From Rhizobium sp. L43 (lineage in GTDB: Bacteria; Pseudomonadota; Alphaproteobacteria; Rhizobiales; Rhizobiaceae): a stretch of 64,000 nucleotides of DNA. Both the position numbers and the translations under genes were made by a program. Position 1 is the stretch's first letter, and each line of letters opens with the position of its first letter. Below the pieces are notes generated by a model. It searched no databases, was not told where the DNA came from, and was given only the letters and a program-made list of their open reading frames with translations. The stretch covers positions 1 through 64,000 of the forward strand of contig NZ_NWSQ01000018.1 in the NCBI RefSeq assembly GCF_002531725.1, read 5' to 3'. Positions 51,126 to 60,173 of the stretch are shown here, one piece after another.

Positions 51126-53165
51126 ATGCCCGCAACCATCTTTTCGCGCATCAGCACCAAACTGGCCATTCTTTCTGGCATCGGCATTTTCCTGGTGGCG
51201 GTTATGCTCATCACCAGCTGGCAGGGTGGCAATCTCGTTCATGAACGCGCGAAATATGAGGGAGACCAGCTGATTGTTTCCCGCGATCTGGTCGATACCA
51301 AGGCTTCATGGCGCGGTATGCAGGTCGGCGTCCGTGATCTGCGTCTCGCCACTTCCGCCGACGAGATTGCCAAGGCTGCCGATTACCTTGCCGCCCGCCA
51401 TCACTCCGTCGTCAAATATCTCGACGAGGCCATGGACGGACTGCGATTGCCGGTCAACCGGGACCGTATCGTCAAGCTCAAAACGCTGGCCGAGAGCCTT
51501 TTTGCTGCGACCAACGACATGGTCGAAATTGCGAAGGCAAAGCTTGTCCTCAAAGCCGGTGATCCGTCTCTCGATGCGAAGGAGAAGGGCGCTCAAGCAA
51601 AGCTGCTGGCCATTTCGGATGAGGCATCCAAGCTGATCGATGAAGGGGTGGATTCGGCAAAGGCGATGGCGGCAAAGGCCGGGGAAGAGGCGGATGCGAC
51701 CGCTGCTCTCGTTCTATTCCTCAATCTTGGCATGGGTCTATTGACCATCGTCACGCTCATCGCCGCTGCCATGTTTGGCGCCCGGGTGATCGCAAAACCG
51801 ATCGGCCGGCTCACCGGCAGCATGAACGATCTCGCCCACGGCAATCATGACGTCAATATCCCCTTCGCCGACCGGCGCGACGAAATCGGTCAGATGGCCC
51901 GCGCTGTCGAGGTCTTCAAGCAGAATGGCATCAAGATACGGGAACTGGATGCCGCCGGCACAGACAAGCGGATGAAGGTCATCGAAATGCAGAAGAACGT
52001 CGACCAGGTCATCACTGCCGCGGGCGCCGGCGACTTCACGCGACGCGCTGCCGCGGAATACGGCTATGAGGACCTGAATGGGTTCGCCACGGGCGTCAAC
52101 TCCCTCGTTGCGTCGGTCGACCGCGGCATCGCCGAGACCTGTCGTGTGATTGCGGCGCTTGCCGAAGGTGATTTGACCGAAGACATGACAGGCGAGTTCC
52201 AGGGCGCCTTCGGCGAACTCAAGCAAAATGTCGACGCGACCATGACCAATCTGCGCTCCGTCCTTGGCGAGGTGCGTGCGGCTGTCGACATTATCAACGG
52301 CGGCGCCGGCGAGATGCGGATCTCCTCCGGAAATCTGTCGCAGCGCACCGAGCAGCAGGCCGCCTCGCTCGAGGAAACCTCTTCCGCCTTGGAGGAGATT
52401 ACCGTCGCGGTGAAGCATTCGACCGAGCGTGCCTCGGAAGCCAGCCATATGGTCGACGAGGCGAAGAGAAGCACCGGTCAGTCGAGCGCTGTCGTCAGCG
52501 AGGCCGTCTCGGCCATGGGACGGATCGAGCAGGCGTCGGGCGAAATCAGCAAGATCATCAGCGTCATCGACGAGATCGCCTTCCAGACCAATCTTCTGGC
52601 GCTCAATGCCGGCGTCGAGGCGGCGCGGGCGGGTGAGGCCGGCAAGGGCTTTGCCGTCGTCGCTCAAGAGGTGCGCGAACTGGCGCAGCGTTCGGCCAAT
52701 GCCGCCAAGGACATCAAGGTGCTGATCAATCGGTCCAGCGACGAGGTCCATTCCGGGGTGAAGCTGGTGACGGCAACGGGCGAAGCGCTCGGCAATATCC
52801 AGGACCATGTCGTCAAGATCGACGAGCATGTGCGCTCGATCGCAACGGCCGCAAGGGAGCAGTCGACCGGTCTCTCCGAGGTCAGCACCGCTGTCAATCA
52901 GATGGATCAGGTAACGCAGCAGAACGCGGCGATGGTCGAGGAATCTACCGCCGCGACGAACCGGCTGGCGGAGGAGGCGACCAATCTTGCCCGCCTGATC
53001 GCCCGTTTCAAGCTGGATGCCGCCCAGATGGCGCCACGCGCCGTTACCCCCCAAAGCAAACCGGTCGCCTCACCGGCGCGCACGTTCGGTCAGAAGCTCG
53101 CCGGCGCCTTTGGCGGACGCGCCGCAACCGCGACGGCCGCTGCCGCTTCATGGGAGGAGTTCTGA
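51126..53165 (+). CDS. Methyl-accepting chemotaxis protein
   Basis: Chemoreceptor of 679 residues. Transmembrane helix 1 at about 13-33 (LAILSGIGIFLVAVMLITSW), a helical periplasmic sensor, transmembrane helix 2 at about 195-220, a HAMP domain, a second HAMP-like repeat (ITAAGAGDFTRRAAAEYGYEDLNGFA), and a signalling domain with the tip IAFQTNLLALNAGVEAARAG. The C-terminal tail ends AAASWEEF, similar to the CheR-tethering WxxF pentapeptide (here WEEF). ATG 51126 has AGGA upstream. Confidence 0.92.
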   Translation: MPATIFSRISTKLAILSGIGIFLVAVMLITSWQGGNLVHERAKYEGDQLIVSRDLVDTKASWRGMQVGVRDLRLATSADEIAKAADYLAARHHSVVKYLDEAMDGLRLPVNRDRIVKLKTLAESLFAATNDMVEIAKAKLVLKAGDPSLDAKEKGAQAKLLAISDEASKLIDEGVDSAKAMAAKAGEEADATAALVLFLNLGMGLLTIVTLIAAAMFGARVIAKPIGRLTGSMNDLAHGNHDVNIPFADRRDEIGQMARAVEVFKQNGIKIRELDAAGTDKRMKVIEMQKNVDQVITAAGAGDFTRRAAAEYGYEDLNGFATGVNSLVASVDRGIAETCRVIAALAEGDLTEDMTGEFQGAFGELKQNVDATMTNLRSVLGEVRAAVDIINGGAGEMRISSGNLSQRTEQQAASLEETSSALEEITVAVKHSTERASEASHMVDEAKRSTGQSSAVVSEAVSAMGRIEQASGEISKIISVIDEIAFQTNLLALNAGVEAARAGEAGKGFAVVAQEVRELAQRSANAAKDIKVLINRSSDEVHSGVKLVTATGEALGNIQDHVVKIDEHVRSIATAAREQSTGLSEVSTAVNQMDQVTQQNAAMVEESTAATNRLAEEATNLARLIARFKLDAAQMAPRAVTPQSKPVASPARTFGQKLAGAFGGRAATATAAAASWEEF

Positions 53166-53173
53166 TGCTGGCT

Positions 53174-53194
53174 CGGCGCGGACGGTCCGCGCCG
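53174..53194 (+). terminator. GC hairpin after the chemoreceptor
   Basis: CGGCGCGGAC-G-GTCCGCGCCG, 21 bp of near-perfect dyad symmetry 9 bp past the stop codon. No T-run. Confidence 0.5.
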
Positions 53195-53222
53195 CAGGAA
53201 GGCGGGATGAAATTTTCGATCG

Positions 53223-53912
53223 ATGAATGCTCAGCCGGCTAGGAATAGGTGCGCTTCAAGGCGGGTCAACGACACAGCAATCGGTATCAGTCTCATGGTA
53301 CTTGGCACCGGCTTGGCCTTCTTCTGGGGAAAGCCATTCATCGAACCGAAGGCGCCGTCGCTGCCGACAATTCCCCTGGGATTTTGGACTGATATCCCGC
53401 AGGTTCAGTCGGCTCTCGATGTCAACGTGCTTTTCTTTGTTGGAGTGGCACTGGCGTTCGTGTTGCGCCTCTTTTTCAACCGGACCGGTTGGGGCCTTAT
53501 GCTGCGGACCGTTGGAGATAGCGAAGACGCCGCGCGTGCCTTGGGTTTTCCAGTTCTGAAAGTACGGATTCTCGCGACGAGTGTCGGCGGATTTCTCGCG
53601 GGCGTGGGCGGCAGCTTCCTGTCCCTCTCTTATCCCGGTAGTTGGAGCGAAGGCTTGTCCAGTGGGCAGGGGATCATGGCTGTCGCCTTGGTGATTTTTG
53701 CGAGGTGGGACCCGGTCAGGGCGCTTTGGGCGTCGCTCCTGTTCGGAGGGGCTGGCGCAATCGGCCCTGCTCTCCAGGGAATGGGGATCACCGGCTTTTA
53801 CTACCTTTTCAACGCGGCTCCATATGTCCTGACGTTGGCGATCATGATTGCGTCGACCTCACGAGTTCAGACGTTTACCGATGCACCGGGTGAACTTAGC
53901 CTGCACCGATAA
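53223..53912 (+). pseudogene. 5'-truncated ABC permease, BMP/nucleoside type
   Basis: 229 codons matching the C-terminal two thirds of YufQ/NupQ-like permeases, which import nucleosides with a BMP-family binding protein. The recognisable part runs from about residue 16 (NDTAIGISLMVLGTGLAFFWG) through FNRTGWGLMLRTVGDSEDAARALGFPV to the end. Homologues begin some 90-100 residues earlier with two or three more membrane segments, which are absent in any frame between here and the chemoreceptor gene. Base composition looks less GC-rich than neighbouring genes. Probably non-functional, or a partial permease left after deletion or insertion. Confidence 0.72.
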
Positions 53913-53930
53913 GAGCGAAGGGAAACCAAC

Positions 53931-55436
53931 ATGAATGCGATCAGTTTGGACCTGGTGGACATGACCAAGCGGTTCGGCGCGCTCACCGCACTCGATGGTG
54001 TTTGCCTGTCCGTCAGGGCCGGAAGCGTCCACGCCTTGCTGGGCGAGAATGGTGCGGGCAAGAGTACGCTCGTCAAATGCCTTGTCGGTTTCTATCAGCC
54101 AGACGAGGGCTCGGTCCTAGTAGACGGTAGAGGAGCCAATATCGCAACGCCAAAAGACGCTGATGCCCTGGGTATAGGCATGGTGTATCAGCATTTTACC
54201 CTAGTCCCGTCCATGACCGTTGCCGAAAATCTCGTAGTAAGCGAAGCGCGGTTACCAGGCTTCATCGATTGGCACTCGACCGGCGAACGGTTGCAGGCGC
54301 TGATGAAGACGATGCCTTTCCACGTTCCTCTCAACGTGCGTGTGTCTCAATTGTCTGCTGGTGAGAAGCAGAAAGCCGAGTTGATCAAGCAGCTCTATCT
54401 CGGTCGCCGTCTCCTGATCCTGGACGAGCCCACCTCTGTTTTGACGCCTGATGAGGCTAAGGACGTTCTGGGCTTCGTGCGGCAGCTCACAGGGACCGGA
54501 GAACTCAGCGCCATCCTCATCACACACAAGTTCGAAGAGGTGACCCGCTACGCCGACGACGCGACGATTCTTCGTAAGGGGCAGGCCGTTCGGACAGGCC
54601 GGGTGTCGGAAATGACCACAACGGAGATGGCCGAGGCAATGATCGGTCATGCATTGGAAAAAAGCAGCACCAAGGCTCGGACTCCAAAATATTCCGAAAT
54701 GCGGTTGTCAATTCAAGGTCTCAGCGCACTGGGGGATATAGGCTTGCCTGCAGTCAAGGACGTTTCTCTTGATGTTGGAAGGTGCGAGATCGTCGGTGTC
54801 GCCGGAGTATCCGGGAATGGCCAGAAGGAATTGGTCGAGGCCCTGATGGGACAGCGAGATCGCTCGGGCGTTGTCAAAGTATGCGGCAGGGCCTTCCACG
54901 GAACCCGGAAAGAAATCGCCGATCTCGGAGTCTACGGTCTCCCGCAAGAGCCCTTGAAGAATGCCTGTGTTCCACGCATGTCGCTTCAGGAGAACATGGC
55001 GCTCCGAAACTTCGACAGACCGCCGGTCGCCGTGGGTCAGTTCATCAGCGGCAAGGCAATGGCAGAGCAAGCGGCGAACTTTGTTCAGCAGTTCCGCGTA
55101 AAAGCGGCAGGTCTCGATGCCGAAATGACCACACTGTCCGGAGGTAACGTGCAGCGGGCCGTGCTGGCACGCGAACTGACAAATGAGGTGCAGGTTCTCA
55201 TTGCCTCAAACCCGACTTTCGGCCTAGACTTTAAGGCCTGCGAGGAGACCCGCGAAAGGATTGTCAATGCTCGCAACAACGGCGCCGCCGTCCTCCTACT
55301 CTCCGAGGATCTCGACGAGCTATTCGATCTTGCCGATCGCATCGTTGTCATGAGCGAAGGCCGGTTTGTTTACGAGGTTGACGTCGCAACCGCGGACAAA
55401 CAGACCATCGGCAAGCATATGGCCGGCGCAGCCTGA
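53931..55436 (+). CDS. Double-domain ABC ATPase, BMP/nucleoside type (NupO/RbsA-like)
   Basis: ATPase of 501 residues with two nucleotide-binding domains. The first has Walker A GENGAGKST (38-46) and signature LSAGEKQK, with LLILDEPTS. The second is degenerate at Walker A (GVSGNGQKE) but has LSGGNVQR. This matches importers of purine nucleosides and related compounds. It starts 18 bp after the truncated permease. No binding protein or second permease gene is present, so the system looks incomplete. ATG 53931 follows GAAGGGAAACC. Confidence 0.87.
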   Translation: MNAISLDLVDMTKRFGALTALDGVCLSVRAGSVHALLGENGAGKSTLVKCLVGFYQPDEGSVLVDGRGANIATPKDADALGIGMVYQHFTLVPSMTVAENLVVSEARLPGFIDWHSTGERLQALMKTMPFHVPLNVRVSQLSAGEKQKAELIKQLYLGRRLLILDEPTSVLTPDEAKDVLGFVRQLTGTGELSAILITHKFEEVTRYADDATILRKGQAVRTGRVSEMTTTEMAEAMIGHALEKSSTKARTPKYSEMRLSIQGLSALGDIGLPAVKDVSLDVGRCEIVGVAGVSGNGQKELVEALMGQRDRSGVVKVCGRAFHGTRKEIADLGVYGLPQEPLKNACVPRMSLQENMALRNFDRPPVAVGQFISGKAMAEQAANFVQQFRVKAAGLDAEMTTLSGGNVQRAVLARELTNEVQVLIASNPTFGLDFKACEETRERIVNARNNGAAVLLLSEDLDELFDLADRIVVMSEGRFVYEVDVATADKQTIGKHMAGAA

Positions 55437-55496
55437 TGATATTGCGCAGCCGTCAGCCGCATGATGGTTTGGCTGGCGCGTTTTGACGATAAAGCC

Positions 55497-56135
55497 TCAG
55501 CCTTCCAAACCGAGGCTCGCCAGCAGGCGCCCGACATAGGCTTCCAGGCCGCCGACCATGTCGAAGCGATCTGGGTCGCGCAGCCAGAGCATCTGCAGCC
55601 CGTCCATCACGGCGATCAGTTCGGCGGCCATCGCGGTGCCGTCGATCCCGCCGCCTATCGAGCCGTCGGCGACAGCCCGTTCGAAGGTCGAGGCGAAATT
55701 GTCCTGCATCTCGGTGGCGCGAGTGAGGAACCATGCCTTGGCAGGGTGATCCTTCATCAGGCTTTCGGCATTGAGGATGGCAAAGGCCCTGACGACCTCG
55801 ATCATTTCGGCGTTGCGGCGGAAGACGGTGACCATGCCCTTCAGCAGGCCGCGGAGATCGGACCCGTGGAGCCCGATGAAATCGGCGCTGTCGAGATCGC
55901 GTTTGGCAAGAATGGCGAGCAGCAGGTCGACCTTTGTGGGGAAGTGGTGCAGCAGGCCGGGCAGCGACAGGCCGACATCGCGGGCTATGTCGGCGATGGC
56001 GGCATTCTGGTAGCCGTCTTCGGCAAAGCGCCGCATCGCCGCCGTCAGGATTTCGGCGCGGCGTGTCTCTCCCTTGCGGGATCGGCGCTGCCGTTTTTCT
56101 GCCTGTCCGGCCTTCTGTTCTGAAAATTCTGCCAT
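55497..56135 (-). CDS. TetR-family transcriptional regulator
   Basis: Regulator of 212 residues. A Lys/Arg-rich N-terminus precedes the helix-turn-helix (TRRAEILTAAMRRFAEDGYQNAAIADIARDVGLSLPGLLHHFPTKVDLL). The ligand-binding domain runs to residue 212. Divergent from the GH3 beta-glucosidase with a perfect inverted repeat between them, so it probably represses that gene. ATG 56135 with GAGGACG is preferred over ATG 56198. Confidence 0.87.
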   Translation of the reverse strand: MAEFSEQKAGQAEKRQRRSRKGETRRAEILTAAMRRFAEDGYQNAAIADIARDVGLSLPGLLHHFPTKVDLLLAILAKRDLDSADFIGLHGSDLRGLLKGMVTVFRRNAEMIEVVRAFAILNAESLMKDHPAKAWFLTRATEMQDNFASTFERAVADGSIGGGIDGTAMAAELIAVMDGLQMLWLRDPDRFDMVGGLEAYVGRLLASLGLEG

Positions 56136-56226
56136 CGTCCTCGTCTGCCGCTTGGAGCGGCTCTTAGCCGATGTCTCCCGTGCTCTCCGTCCATACATCA
56201 GGCTTGCCCGATTGACATCCTAAAAA

Positions 56227-56242
56227 TACCGAGTAATCGGTA
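56227..56242. promoter_or_regulatory. Candidate TetR operator
   Basis: TACCGA-GTAA-TCGGTA, a perfect 6-bp inverted repeat 28 bp upstream of the GH3 ATG. TTGACA at 56212-56217 is a possible -35 box, placing the operator over the -10 region. This is ideal for repression of the GH3 gene. Confidence 0.65.
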
Positions 56243-56270
56243 GGTTTAAGGATTTCCTTGGGAGGTTTGC

Positions 56271-58733
56271 ATGATCGATTCCATTCTCGACCAGATGACG
56301 CTCGAGGAGCAGGTCTCCCTGCTATCGGGCGCCGATTTCTGGACGACCGTTCCCGTCGAGCGTCTCGGCGTGCCGAAAATCAAGGTGACGGACGGCCCGA
56401 ACGGCGCGCGCGGCGCCGGCTCGCTGGTCGCCGGCGTCAAGGCGACCTGCTTTCCCGTCGGCATCGCGCTCGGCGCTACCTGGAATCCCGATCTCGTCAC
56501 CCAGATGGGCGCAGCTCTTGCGCGCCAGGCAAAGAGCAAGGGCGCCGCCGTGCTGCTGGCGCCGACGGTGAATATCCATCGCTCCGGCCTCAATGGCCGG
56601 AATTTCGAATGTTATTCCGAAGATCCGATGCTGACCGCCGAATTGGCGGTCGCCTATATCGACGGCGTCCAGGGCGAGGGGATCGCGGCGACGATCAAGC
56701 ACTTTGCCGGCAATGAATCCGAGATCGAGCGGCAGACAATGTCTTCCGATATCGATGAGCGGACGCTGCGCGAAATCTACCTGCCGCCCTTCGAACACGC
56801 CGTCCGCCGCGCCGGCGTGATGGCCGTCATGTCCTCTTATAACCGGCTCAACGGCACCTATACGAGTGAGCATCATTGGCTGCTGACCAAGGTGCTGCGC
56901 CAGGAATGGGATTTCCAAGGTATCGTCATGTCCGATTGGTTCGGCTCGCATTCGACGGCCGAGACGATCAATGCCGGTCTCGATCTCGAAATGCCGGGTC
57001 CGGCGCGCGACCGCGGCGAGAAATTGGTTGCCGCCGTGCGCGAGGGCAAGGTCGAGGCTGCCACCGTGAAGGCGGCGGCGCGGCGCATGCTGCTGCTGCT
57101 CGAGCGGGTCGGCGCCTTCGAGAAAAAGCCCGATCTCAGCGAGCGGGCGATCGATCTGCCGGAAGATCGGGCGCTGATCCGCCGTCTCGGCGCGGAGGGC
57201 ACGGTCCTCCTCAAGAACGACGGCATCCTGCCGCTTGCCAAGACCTCGCTCGACCGCATTGCCGTCATCGGACCCAATGCCGCCACCGCGCGCGTCATGG
57301 GCGGCGGCAGCGCCCAGATCGCCGCGCATTACACGGTCAGTCCGCTCGAAGGCATTCGCGCCGCCCTTGCCAATGCCAACAGCATCAGCCACGCCGTCGG
57401 CTGCCGCCATAACCGTCTGATCGACGTGTTCAAGGGAAAGATCACGGTCGAATATTTCAAGGGCCGCGGCTGCCAGGGCAATCCGCTGCATGTCGAGACT
57501 GTCGACAAGGGCGAGTTCTTCTGGTTCGAGCTGCCGTCCGATGAGCTCGATCCAGCCGATTTCTCGGCCCGGATGACCATGCAATTCGTGCCGGAGGAGA
57601 GCGGCGATCATGTTTTCGGCATGACCAATGCCGGCCTGGCGCGGCTCTTCGTCGATGCTGCGCTGACGGTTGACGGCCATGATGGCTGGACGCGCGGCGA
57701 AAACTACTTCGGCACCGCCAATGACGAACAGCGCGGCACCGTGGCGCTCGAAGCCGGCCGGGCCTATGCGGTCGCCGTCGAATATGAGCCGTCCACCGCG
57801 AGCGGCGAGGGCATCAACCTCATCGCCGTTCGTTTCGGCGTTGAAAAGCCGCTCGGCGACGCCGATATCGCGGCAGCCGTCGAGACGGCCGGCAATGCCG
57901 ATGTCGCGCTTCTCTTCGTCGGCCGCGACGGTGAATGGGATACCGAAGGGTTGGATCTGCCCGACATGCGGCTTCCGGGCCGGCAGGAGGAGCTGATCGA
58001 GAAGGTGGCCGCCGCCAATGCCAATACCGTCGTCGTGCTGCAGACCGGCGGCCCGGTGGAAATGCCCTGGCTTGGCAAGGTTCGCGCCGTGCTGCAGATC
58101 TGGTATCCGGGGCAGGAGCTCGGCAATGCCGTCGCCGATGTGCTGTTCGGCGATGTCGAGCCCGGCGGGCGCCTGCCGCAGACCTTCCCGAAGGCGCTGG
58201 CCGACAATTCCGCCATTACGAGCGATCCCGCCATCTATCCCGGCAAGGACGGGCATGTGCGCTATGCCGAAGGCGTGTTCGTCGGCTACCGTCATCACGA
58301 CACACGCGCCGTCGAGCCGCTCTTCCCCTTCGGCTTCGGCCTTGGCTATACACGCTTCAGCTGGGGTGAGCCGCGGCTGTCGGCCGGCGAAATGGGGGCT
58401 GACGGCATCACCGTCAGCCTCGGCCTGACCAATACAGGCGATCGGGCCGGCTCGGAACTGGTGCAGCTCTACGTGCGTTCGCCGAAGGCCAAGGTGGAAC
58501 GGCCGGACAAGGAGCTGCGCGCCTTCGCAAAGCTGTCGCTGCAGCCCGGCGAGACCGGCACGGCCGTGATGACGATCCGGCCGCGCGATCTCGCTTATTT
58601 CGACGTCGAGGCCGGCGCCTTCCGTGCCGAGCCGGGCGACTACCAGCTGGTCGTGGCGGCGAATGCAGGGGATATCAGGTTCGTCATCGATTTGCCGTCG
58701 CCACGCGAGTATGTGCTGCCGCCCTCGCAATAA
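56271..58733 (+). CDS. Beta-glucosidase, glycoside hydrolase family 3
   Basis: GH3 enzyme of 820 residues without a signal peptide, hydrolysing beta-glucosides in the cytosol. The catalytic nucleophile is D222 in GIVMSDWFG; the substrate-binding KHF is at 143-145. Order: TIM-barrel domain (1-260), alpha/beta sandwich split by a PA14 insert (about 395-540, PEESGDHVFGMTNAGLARLFVD), and a C-terminal fibronectin-III-like domain. It resembles Agrobacterium Cbg1 in size and PA14 insertion. ATG 56271 follows GGGAGG. Confidence 0.95.
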   Translation: MIDSILDQMTLEEQVSLLSGADFWTTVPVERLGVPKIKVTDGPNGARGAGSLVAGVKATCFPVGIALGATWNPDLVTQMGAALARQAKSKGAAVLLAPTVNIHRSGLNGRNFECYSEDPMLTAELAVAYIDGVQGEGIAATIKHFAGNESEIERQTMSSDIDERTLREIYLPPFEHAVRRAGVMAVMSSYNRLNGTYTSEHHWLLTKVLRQEWDFQGIVMSDWFGSHSTAETINAGLDLEMPGPARDRGEKLVAAVREGKVEAATVKAAARRMLLLLERVGAFEKKPDLSERAIDLPEDRALIRRLGAEGTVLLKNDGILPLAKTSLDRIAVIGPNAATARVMGGGSAQIAAHYTVSPLEGIRAALANANSISHAVGCRHNRLIDVFKGKITVEYFKGRGCQGNPLHVETVDKGEFFWFELPSDELDPADFSARMTMQFVPEESGDHVFGMTNAGLARLFVDAALTVDGHDGWTRGENYFGTANDEQRGTVALEAGRAYAVAVEYEPSTASGEGINLIAVRFGVEKPLGDADIAAAVETAGNADVALLFVGRDGEWDTEGLDLPDMRLPGRQEELIEKVAAANANTVVVLQTGGPVEMPWLGKVRAVLQIWYPGQELGNAVADVLFGDVEPGGRLPQTFPKALADNSAITSDPAIYPGKDGHVRYAEGVFVGYRHHDTRAVEPLFPFGFGLGYTRFSWGEPRLSAGEMGADGITVSLGLTNTGDRAGSELVQLYVRSPKAKVERPDKELRAFAKLSLQPGETGTAVMTIRPRDLAYFDVEAGAFRAEPGDYQLVVAANAGDIRFVIDLPSPREYVLPPSQ

Positions 58734-58818
58734 AGGCAGGCTGGCGACACTATGGCGTAGTCGAGCCGAGCCTGGCCGTTAGCGTGCCTGCGCAAACGTT
58801 AAATGGTTTTGGCTGCGG

Positions 58819-59355
58819 TCAGACCGCGTCGGGCTGAGTGCGCAGATTGGTGACGACGCGCCGGTTCTGCACCTTGCAGGAGCGCTCCGTGCAGTCGCGG
58901 ACTTCCCGGTCGTTGCCGTAGCCCTTGGCCCACATGCGTTTGGCGTCCACGCCCTTCGAGGCGAGATAGGCCATCGCCGCATCGGCGCGCTTCTGCGACA
59001 GCGTCTGCATTTTCGACGCGGAACCGGAATCGTCGGCAAATCCCTGCAGCTTGAGCAGCCAGGTCGGGTTGTTGTTGAGCCAGACGGCCTGGTTGTCCAA
59101 GGTTGCCATGGCGACGGAATCGAGAGCGGCGGAATCCTGCTTGAAGTAGATCCGCCGGCCGACATTGAGGATAAAATCCTCTTCGCTGCCGGCTGCGACA
59201 TTCTCGAAACCGGGCGCGGGATCGTTGGTCTGGCCGGTCATCGGCGCGGCCGTCGGTTCTTCCAGGGAGGCGACCTCCGTGGTGGAGCAGGCGGCAAGCG
59301 CCAGGAGCATGGCCGCGGCGAGAAGGCGCCTCGTATATTCTGCTGTAGCAGACAT
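58819..59355 (-). CDS. OmpA-family lipoprotein
   Basis: Outer-membrane lipoprotein of 178 residues. The lipobox LALAAC places the acylated Cys at residue 23. A short linker leads to an OmpA-like peptidoglycan-binding domain (about 65-172, IYFKQDSAALDS; LQGFADDSGSASKMQTLSQKRA; GYGNDREVRDC). Two additional Cys near 155-160 are unusual for Pal and may form a disulfide. It starts 13 bp after the L,D-transpeptidase stop, so the pair is an envelope operon. Confidence 0.88.
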   Translation of the reverse strand: MSATAEYTRRLLAAAMLLALAACSTTEVASLEEPTAAPMTGQTNDPAPGFENVAAGSEEDFILNVGRRIYFKQDSAALDSVAMATLDNQAVWLNNNPTWLLKLQGFADDSGSASKMQTLSQKRADAAMAYLASKGVDAKRMWAKGYGNDREVRDCTERSCKVQNRRVVTNLRTQPDAV

Positions 59356-59368
59356 CAGGGTGATATCC

Positions 59369-60043
59369 TTATTCGACCGGGGTTGTTTGGCTGACCTGAG
59401 TGGCGCTTTCGGCCTGGTCGGCAATATGCGGCAGAACCTGTACAGCCGTGCCGATGGGGCACCGCTGATAAAGGTCGATGGCGTCTTCGTTGAACATGCG
59501 GATACAGCCGCTGGAGGCATCCTTGCCGATGCTCCACGGCTCAAGCGTGCCATGGAAGCGATAGCCGGTGTCGACGCCGTCGCGATGCAGGTACATGGCG
59601 CGGGGGCCGAGCGGGTTCTTCGGTGAGCCTCCCGCCACGAATTCAGGCAGTTCGGGATGGCGCTTGCGCATTTCCGGCGGCGGCGTCCAGCGCGGCCAAA
59701 GGGATTTGGCGTCGATCGTGGCGCGGCCGAACCATTTGAAGCCCTCGCGGCCGACGCCAACGCCATAGCGGATGGCCGTCTTGTTCTCCATGATCACGTA
59801 GAGAAAATGGTGTCTGGTATCGACGACGACGGTGCCGATCGGCTCGCTGCTGAAATATTTGACAACCTGACGCTGCCACTTCCTGTCGATCTTGGCGAAG
59901 TTGGTCCTTTGGAAGGTCACGCCATTGTCGACGGCGGTGCCGGCAAAATTGGAAGACGCCGCGGCAAATGCGGGTTTCTGAACTGCACCGGCGCCAAGTA
60001 ACGCCAATCCACCAAGCACAATATCTCTGCGTGTCCACGGCAT
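59369..60043 (-). CDS. L,D-transpeptidase (YkuD domain)
   Basis: Exported enzyme of 224 residues that makes 3-3 cross-links or attaches proteins to peptidoglycan. The N-terminal Tat-like signal (RRDIVLGGLALLGAGA) ends near AFA-AA (residue 28). The YkuD domain follows from about 65, with H164 and the catalytic C180 in SIGKDASSGCIRM. Partner of the downstream OmpA lipoprotein gene: both act at the murein layer. ATG 60043 follows GAGGGGG. Confidence 0.92.
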   Translation of the reverse strand: MPWTRRDIVLGGLALLGAGAVQKPAFAAASSNFAGTAVDNGVTFQRTNFAKIDRKWQRQVVKYFSSEPIGTVVVDTRHHFLYVIMENKTAIRYGVGVGREGFKWFGRATIDAKSLWPRWTPPPEMRKRHPELPEFVAGGSPKNPLGPRAMYLHRDGVDTGYRFHGTLEPWSIGKDASSGCIRMFNEDAIDLYQRCPIGTAVQVLPHIADQAESATQVSQTTPVE

Positions 60044-60173
60044 CGGCAATATCCCCCTCAAAGCCAAGCAGCGGAGTAGCAGTAAATCAGATTTTTCATT
60101 TGCGACAACAGAAAATTCTTCTTCTGCGCCTGGAGATCGGGATCGAGCGGGTCTGCACTCAACCCGAGCAAAG

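Noticed and set aside
56322..58730. 802-codon open frame on the minus strand
   Set aside because: Shadow of the GH3 beta-glucosidase gene; no ribosome binding site or recognisable domain.
59356..59766. Extended N-terminus of the OmpA lipoprotein frame
   Set aside because: It overlaps the L,D-transpeptidase gene on the same strand; the lipoprotein signal begins at 59355.
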